DNA of 8,895 nucleotides from JAFGPJ01 sp964439135 (GTDB taxonomy: Bacteria; Planctomycetota; Phycisphaerae; Sedimentisphaerales; Anaerobacaceae): the NCBI GenBank assembly GCA_964439135.1, contig CAYTNN010000185.1, forward strand, positions 1 through 8,895. Reading direction: 5' to 3'. This document shows positions 5,253 through 8,895 of this stretch, one piece after another. The position numbers and the translations under genes are program-made. How positions within the stretch are numbered: position 1 is the first letter of the stretch; every line of letters starts with the position of its first letter. Under the pieces are notes generated by a model. The model did no database searches, was not told where the DNA came from, and saw only the letters and a list, made by a program, of their open reading frames with translations.

Positions 5253-6524
5253 ATGTGCAGTTTAAATGATACTCTCGGCCCGTCCGGGTCTTGCAAACCG
5301 AACGGTAAGGGAAAAATGCCGTACTTCGTATTGTTCGCTCTTTGCTTTTTTTGCTTACCGGCTCAGGCCCAATATGGCGGCGGTACCGGAACTCAGAGCG
5401 ATCCGTATCTGATTCGCACCGCCGAGCAGATGAACGCCATTGGAGCCGCTTCGAGTGATTGGAATAAGCACTTCCAGCTAAGGGCTGATATCGACCTGGG
5501 CGAGTATACCGGGACCGCGTACAACATTATCGGGACCGATCCGGAGAACTCGTTCCACGGCATTTTCGACGGCAACGACCATACGATTTCGAATCTCAGC
5601 CTGAGAACGACACGCCAGTGGTACACGGGATTGTTCGGATGCGTGAGCGGGCAGATCAAGAATCTGGGATTGATCGATCCCGACGTCTTTGCCCAGGGAG
5701 GCAAGGTCGGTTCACTTCTCGGTGATCTAAATCAGGGCTCGCTCACGAGCTGCTACGTCGAAAGGGCAAGTGTTTCAGGCGACTACTATATCGGCGGATT
5801 AGTCGGCTCGACTTCCGGCAGGATGCTATACTGCTATTCCACCGGCACTGTCTCCGGCAATCATTATGTCGGCGGATTGGTCGGATATGTCACCGACGCG
5901 ACGGTGAACTCATCCTATTCCAAAGCCAACGTCACAGGCAATCTGGAAGTCGGCGGCCTCGCGGGTATGACAACTAATGAAGAAGCCGTGCTCAGCAACT
6001 CCTATGCCACCGGCAGTGTCAACGGAGGTACCTACGCGGGCGGACTGGTCGGACAAATAGAGCGAGGCAGAGCCTACAAGTGCTATTCATCCGGCGACGT
6101 CTCGGGCAATCTGCACGTCGGCGGCTTCACGGGATATGTACGGGTCCTGGGTGGCGCTACGCACTGCTTCTGGGATACCCAGACGAGCGGCTGGTCAACC
6201 AGCCCCGGAGGAACGGGTAAGACGACCGTCGAAATGCAGACAATCAGTACTTTTACAGACGTAGGCTGGGACTTCGGGGATATCTGGACAATCTGCGATG
6301 GGATGAATTATCCCGTGCTGCTATGGCAGATTCCTGTCACCGATTTTCGCTGTCCCGATGGTGTCGATTTCATCGATTTCGCCTTCTTCGCTTCGCACTG
6401 GCTCCTCAACAACTGTAACGCTTCGAATTACTATTGCGAGGGTACAGACCTGGATCAATCCGGCTCAGTCGGTTTCACCGACCTCAAAATCCTCGCCGAC
6501 AACTGGCTCAGGGGGATCCAATAA
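5253..6524 (+). CDS. Exported GLUG-repeat protein with C-terminal dockerin-like module
   Basis: A 423-aa extracellular protein. It opens with an unusually long polar lead (residues 1-22), then a hydrophobic core (PYFVLFALCFFCL) and a signal-peptidase site after AQA (A39). GTGTQSDPYLIRTAEQ opens the mature protein, the usual start of GLUG-type beta-solenoid proteins. Five GLUG motifs (GGLVG-like) begin at residues 181, 207, 234, 263 and 290, separated by YSTGTVSGN-type turns. The C-terminal part (about 362-423) has two EF-hand-like loops: DFRCPDGVDFID (364-375) and DLDQSGSVGFTD (399-410), each followed by a helix with a W-L pair (SHWLL, DNWLR). This matches dockerin-like tails on many secreted planctomycete proteins, thought to be calcium-binding docking or anchoring units. 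No catalytic site is visible. It is likely a surface or adhesion protein, or part of a glycan-binding assembly. It has its own promoter and overlaps the convergent uxaE by 17 bp. Confidence 0.88.
   Translation: MCSLNDTLGPSGSCKPNGKGKMPYFVLFALCFFCLPAQAQYGGGTGTQSDPYLIRTAEQMNAIGAASSDWNKHFQLRADIDLGEYTGTAYNIIGTDPENSFHGIFDGNDHTISNLSLRTTRQWYTGLFGCVSGQIKNLGLIDPDVFAQGGKVGSLLGDLNQGSLTSCYVERASVSGDYYIGGLVGSTSGRMLYCYSTGTVSGNHYVGGLVGYVTDATVNSSYSKANVTGNLEVGGLAGMTTNEEAVLSNSYATGSVNGGTYAGGLVGQIERGRAYKCYSSGDVSGNLHVGGFTGYVRVLGGATHCFWDTQTSGWSTSPGGTGKTTVEMQTISTFTDVGWDFGDIWTICDGMNYPVLLWQIPVTDFRCPDGVDFIDFAFFASHWLLNNCNASNYYCEGTDLDQSGSVGFTDLKILADNWLRGIQ
5790..6140 (+). repeat. Five tandem GLUG repeats within the exported protein
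   Basis: Protein-level repeats with a period of 26-29 residues: IGGLVG, VGGLVG, VGGLAG, AGGLVG and VGGFTG, each preceded by a YSTGTVSGN-like segment. They are clear in translation and partly visible in DNA (repeated TCGGCGG and TCCGGC words). They probably form stacked turns of a beta-solenoid. The spacing and in-frame nature rule out a DNA-level array such as CRISPR. Confidence 0.85.
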
Positions 6525-7761
6525 AGACAGGTTTTATGTGCCGTTCGTAAATATTCTCCGATACGTTCTGCGCGATGATGTCCTCGTGTCTGTCCAGCGC
6601 ATTCGAGAAGCGCGTTCCCATCTCCGCGGCAATCTTGTACGCGACGTGCAGAAGCTGACGGAAGTTGGGATTGTACTGCTCGCATGATTGGTCGTGCCTC
6701 AACGCCGAGGCGAAACTCAGCCCGTCCCATTTGTCCACCTCCTCTGCGGTGGGCAGCTCTGCCGTGTCGATATCGATGACGGTAGCATAAGGCCCGCAAA
6801 GCTCGCCGAATCGGTGTAGCGCTTTGGCATAGACTTCTTTTGCGATTGACAAGCCGTCCGGCGCCGCCATCGCCAGGCCGATCAGCTCTTCCAGCCAGGT
6901 TGTGCCGGCAGTCTTGACGTGCAGCCCGGCGTCGAATTTCTTAAGAGCCCCGGCGATGGGCCCGTATATCGAGAACTTATCGCTGCCCGAGTGAATGCTG
7001 AGCTTGAGGTTCTCGGGCAGGCCGAATTCTCTTATCGCGAAGTTAACTACCCCCAGGTCCTCTTCGAATTCCTTCGCGAAGGTGGTGACGTCACCGACGT
7101 AATCCACGCCCTTATTGAACCGGCCGGTGAATTTCGGCGCAATCGTCTGGGCGGGAATCCCTTCGTCGGCGATTGCCGCTAAGATAAAAAGCATTTCGAC
7201 CGGCGTCTGAGGCTGGTCGGTCTCGTCCATCGAAACTTCGGTAATAAAGCTGCCGGCGCCTTTGGCTTCTGCGATATGGCGATAGATTCCGCCCGCTTGC
7301 CTGACCGCCAGCAGGAACTTACCGCCGATCGCTCTGATTCGTTCCTCGGTGACGTCAAGATTCCGTTCGATACCTTCGACGGCAAGCGAGCCTATGTACC
7401 TGCTGTATTTCATAACAAAAGCATCGACGTCGGCTTTGTCCGCCGGCTGGGCGATAAAATCGGCAACGTCGAGCGTGAAAAAATCGCTCGATTCCATGAA
7501 CTGATCTACGTTGCCCGGCCCGATGTGGTCGGCATCCACAAAATACGGCCCGTCCCACTGCAGGACCTTAACCGCATCGAGAGCCTCCTGACGCGTGTCC
7601 GCCGGCGTTGTCCCGATGATCGTATGTTCCCTGTGCGACTTGTTCCAGACCGGTGTAATGCTAAGGCCCTGCTCTTTAGCCTTCATTATAGCGGATAGCT
7701 GGGCCTTTCCCTGGTGACAGAACCTGTCGCCGATTCCAAAAGAATACTTTTCCAAAATCAT
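6508..7761 (-). CDS. uxaE: Tagaturonate epimerase (UxaE family)
   Basis: A 417-aa cytoplasmic protein with no signal peptide. Its sequence carries the hallmarks of the UxaE family, which interconverts D-tagaturonate and D-fructuronate, letting galacturonate carbon enter the mannonate/2-keto-3-deoxygluconate route. Visible conserved blocks are SFGIGDRF (7-14), PVWNKSHREH (37-46), YFVDADHIGP (73-82), TEVSMDE (174-180), APKFTGRF (208-215), HSGSDKFSIYG (257-267) and HVKTAGTTWLEE (281-292). The Asp, Glu and His residues of these blocks are the likely metal and substrate ligands (inferred). ATG 7761 is preceded by GGAG with 9-base spacing. The gene lies 22 bp downstream of the GH28 gene on the same strand, probably co-transcribed, which supports galacturonate use. 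Its last 17 bp overlap the end of the convergent GLUG gene. An uncharacterised sugar-acid epimerase of the same family remains possible. Confidence 0.88.
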   Translation of the reverse strand: MILEKYSFGIGDRFCHQGKAQLSAIMKAKEQGLSITPVWNKSHREHTIIGTTPADTRQEALDAVKVLQWDGPYFVDADHIGPGNVDQFMESSDFFTLDVADFIAQPADKADVDAFVMKYSRYIGSLAVEGIERNLDVTEERIRAIGGKFLLAVRQAGGIYRHIAEAKGAGSFITEVSMDETDQPQTPVEMLFILAAIADEGIPAQTIAPKFTGRFNKGVDYVGDVTTFAKEFEEDLGVVNFAIREFGLPENLKLSIHSGSDKFSIYGPIAGALKKFDAGLHVKTAGTTWLEELIGLAMAAPDGLSIAKEVYAKALHRFGELCGPYATVIDIDTAELPTAEEVDKWDGLSFASALRHDQSCEQYNPNFRQLLHVAYKIAAEMGTRFSNALDRHEDIIAQNVSENIYERHIKPVFIGSP

Positions 7762-7783
7762 AAATCCGTTCTCCGTTATTCAA

Positions 7784-8895
7784 TCAATGTTCAAACATTT
7801 TGTTTTGCTTATCGCGAATAAAGACCTTTTTAACATTGGTAAGGCCAATCATCTCACCGGCTTCTGGCGAAAGCGGTGCATCCAGGCAGTCGATCAGCGC
7901 ATCTTCGACGTCTTCAAGCACAACGGCGTGACGCTTATCGGGACTGGCCAATTGCAGTTGCATGTTGAACAGCTTCAGGCCCTTGACGTGACGGCAATAT
8001 AATCCGTAAGCCGGCAGTCTGCCGAACATGGAATACTCCGGGTAGTCAGCAGGCTTCTCGGGAATCTCCCGTTCGGCGTCGGCCTTTGTCCCGCCGCCTT
8101 CGAAGGACAGTCTCACGTTGCTCAGCGTGACGTTTTCTATCTTCGCTTCGGTCAGACCGGAAATCGCACAGCCCGTCGGATTGGCACCGGTCGCCTCGAT
8201 ATTGCTGATAGTGACGTTCCGCAGGACGCCTATAGCAGGCTTTTCCATATCTTTCCTGAACATACGAGCGCGGTTGCCCAGCCGGACAAAGAGCGGTGCT
8301 CCGACCTTGTTCATCGTAATGTTCGAGACGATCACACGATCCATCGTGCCGCCGTCTACGATTTCCAGCGCGATCCCCGCTAAGAGCGTGTCGTAAATCG
8401 AGCAGCCGGTAATAACAATATTCTCGAAGCCACCGTTAGATTCGGTGCCCATCTTCAGGGCGTTACATCGGCTGCTCAGGATGCAATTGCTCACCACCAC
8501 GTCCCGGCAGACCCGCGCCGAGGTGCTTTTGAGCACGATGGCGTCGTCCCCGGAATTAATATTACATTCTGAAATGACGACCCGCCGGCAAGAGTCGATG
8601 TCTATGCCGTCGTTGTTATGATTGACCAGACTCCTGACCGTGATTCCCGTAATGCGCACGTCGTCGCAGGCCAGGAAGTGCTGAACCCACATCGGTGAAT
8701 CCTTGATAGTTACGTCCCTGACGGTGACATTCCTGCACTGAATGAATCGAATCATATAAGGACGCACTTTGTAAGGGCCTTCAAACGATGCACCCTGGCC
8801 GTCGATTGTGCCGAGGCCCGTAATGGCGATGCGCTCGACGTTCTCGCCGTAAATCAGGCTCTTGTCCGTGTAGTTGTCCGTGTAGGACCGGAAGG
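7784..8895 (-). CDS. Glycoside hydrolase family 28 protein, 5' end outside window
   Basis: 369 residues are visible; the frame is open through the right edge (first whole codon ends at base 8893), so the start and any signal peptide are missing. The N-terminal visible part has SLIYGENVERIAITGLGTIDGQG (split here by residue: Y15 to G34), a standard lead-in of GH28 polygalacturonases, followed by right-handed beta-helix repeats of the 'VTVRDVTIKDSP' type. The three expected catalytic aspartates are present: NNDG (D95) and SGDD (D116, D117), with the 21/22-residue spacing seen in fungal polygalacturonases. The GHG histidine position reads SRCNA and the RIK position reads ALE (175-177), so substrate binding is not classical. 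The family cleaves galacturonosyl or related pectic bonds. The neighbouring uxaE fits pectin breakdown. The GTG at 8767 is an internal valine codon, not the start. Confidence 0.88.
   Translation of the reverse strand, partial: FRSYTDNYTDKSLIYGENVERIAITGLGTIDGQGASFEGPYKVRPYMIRFIQCRNVTVRDVTIKDSPMWVQHFLACDDVRITGITVRSLVNHNNDGIDIDSCRRVVISECNINSGDDAIVLKSTSARVCRDVVVSNCILSSRCNALKMGTESNGGFENIVITGCSIYDTLLAGIALEIVDGGTMDRVIVSNITMNKVGAPLFVRLGNRARMFRKDMEKPAIGVLRNVTISNIEATGANPTGCAISGLTEAKIENVTLSNVRLSFEGGGTKADAEREIPEKPADYPEYSMFGRLPAYGLYCRHVKGLKLFNMQLQLASPDKRHAVVLEDVEDALIDCLDAPLSPEAGEMIGLTNVKKVFIRDKQNKMFEH

Noticed and set aside
5790..6140. Regularly repeated words suggesting a CRISPR-like array
   Set aside because: The repeats are imperfect in DNA, keep the reading frame, and translate into GLUG motifs of variable 26-29 residue spacing.
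6358..6687. A 109-codon plus-strand frame spanning the junction of the GLUG gene and uxaE
   Set aside because: It is out of frame with the dockerin-like tail and antisense to uxaE, with no ribosome binding site and no recognisable fold.
7276..7698. A 140-codon plus-strand frame
   Set aside because: It lies opposite the conserved UxaE blocks and has no family features of its own.
8765..8767. GTG as the start of the GH28 gene
   Set aside because: The same frame stays open to the window edge and encodes the GH28-typical GTIDGQG segment, so this GTG is an internal valine.

Overview
The window looks like chromosomal DNA of a saccharolytic planctomycete, most likely of the Phycisphaerae/Sedimentisphaerales type. 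This is inferred from gene content, not from a marker gene. The clues are tandem Tat-exported Gfo/Idh/MocA oxidoreductases, an exported DUF1080 (3-keto-disaccharide hydrolase-type) protein, a GLUG-repeat protein ending in a dockerin-like EF-hand module of the form common in that group, and a pectin-sugar gene pair. By eye the GC content is moderately high, and all reading frames are intact.

Layout. Bases 1-164 are the 3' end of a gene that may encode a PlsC-like acyltransferase. A strong hairpin and a 238-bp gene-free stretch follow. Bases 403-5131 hold a plus-strand cluster that looks like an operon: three paralogous Tat-exported Gfo/Idh/MocA oxidoreductases (427, 440 and 432 aa) separated by two related spacers of exactly 39 bp, then a Sec-exported DUF1080 protein 67 bp further on. 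A well-formed sigma-70-like promoter (5168-5196) then drives a separate surface-protein gene (5253-6524) with five GLUG repeats and a C-terminal dockerin-like module. On the minus strand, reading towards this gene, are a GH28 (polygalacturonase-family) gene cut by the right edge (8895-7784) and, 22 bp downstream of it, a tagaturonate epimerase gene, uxaE (7761-6508). The uxaE gene overlaps the 3' end of the GLUG gene by 17 bp.

How the parts may work together. Gfo/Idh/MocA enzymes paired with DUF1080 proteins are known from the alternative glycoside-cleavage route, in which a sugar is oxidised at C3 and the 3-keto glycoside is then split by elimination or hydrolysis. Here all four proteins carry export signals, so the inference is that the chemistry runs outside the cytoplasm with Tat-exported, cofactor-loaded oxidoreductases. 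The minus-strand pair fits pectin use: GH28 cleaves a pectic glycan outside the cell, and UxaE interconverts tagaturonate and fructuronate in the cytoplasm on the way to 2-keto-3-deoxygluconate. The GH28 keeps its three catalytic aspartates but has replaced the canonical GHG and RIK motifs, so its substrate may not be plain homogalacturonan. Whether the oxidative cluster acts on pectin-derived material is a hypothesis based only on adjacency.

No tRNA, rRNA, CRISPR array, insertion sequence or phage gene was seen.
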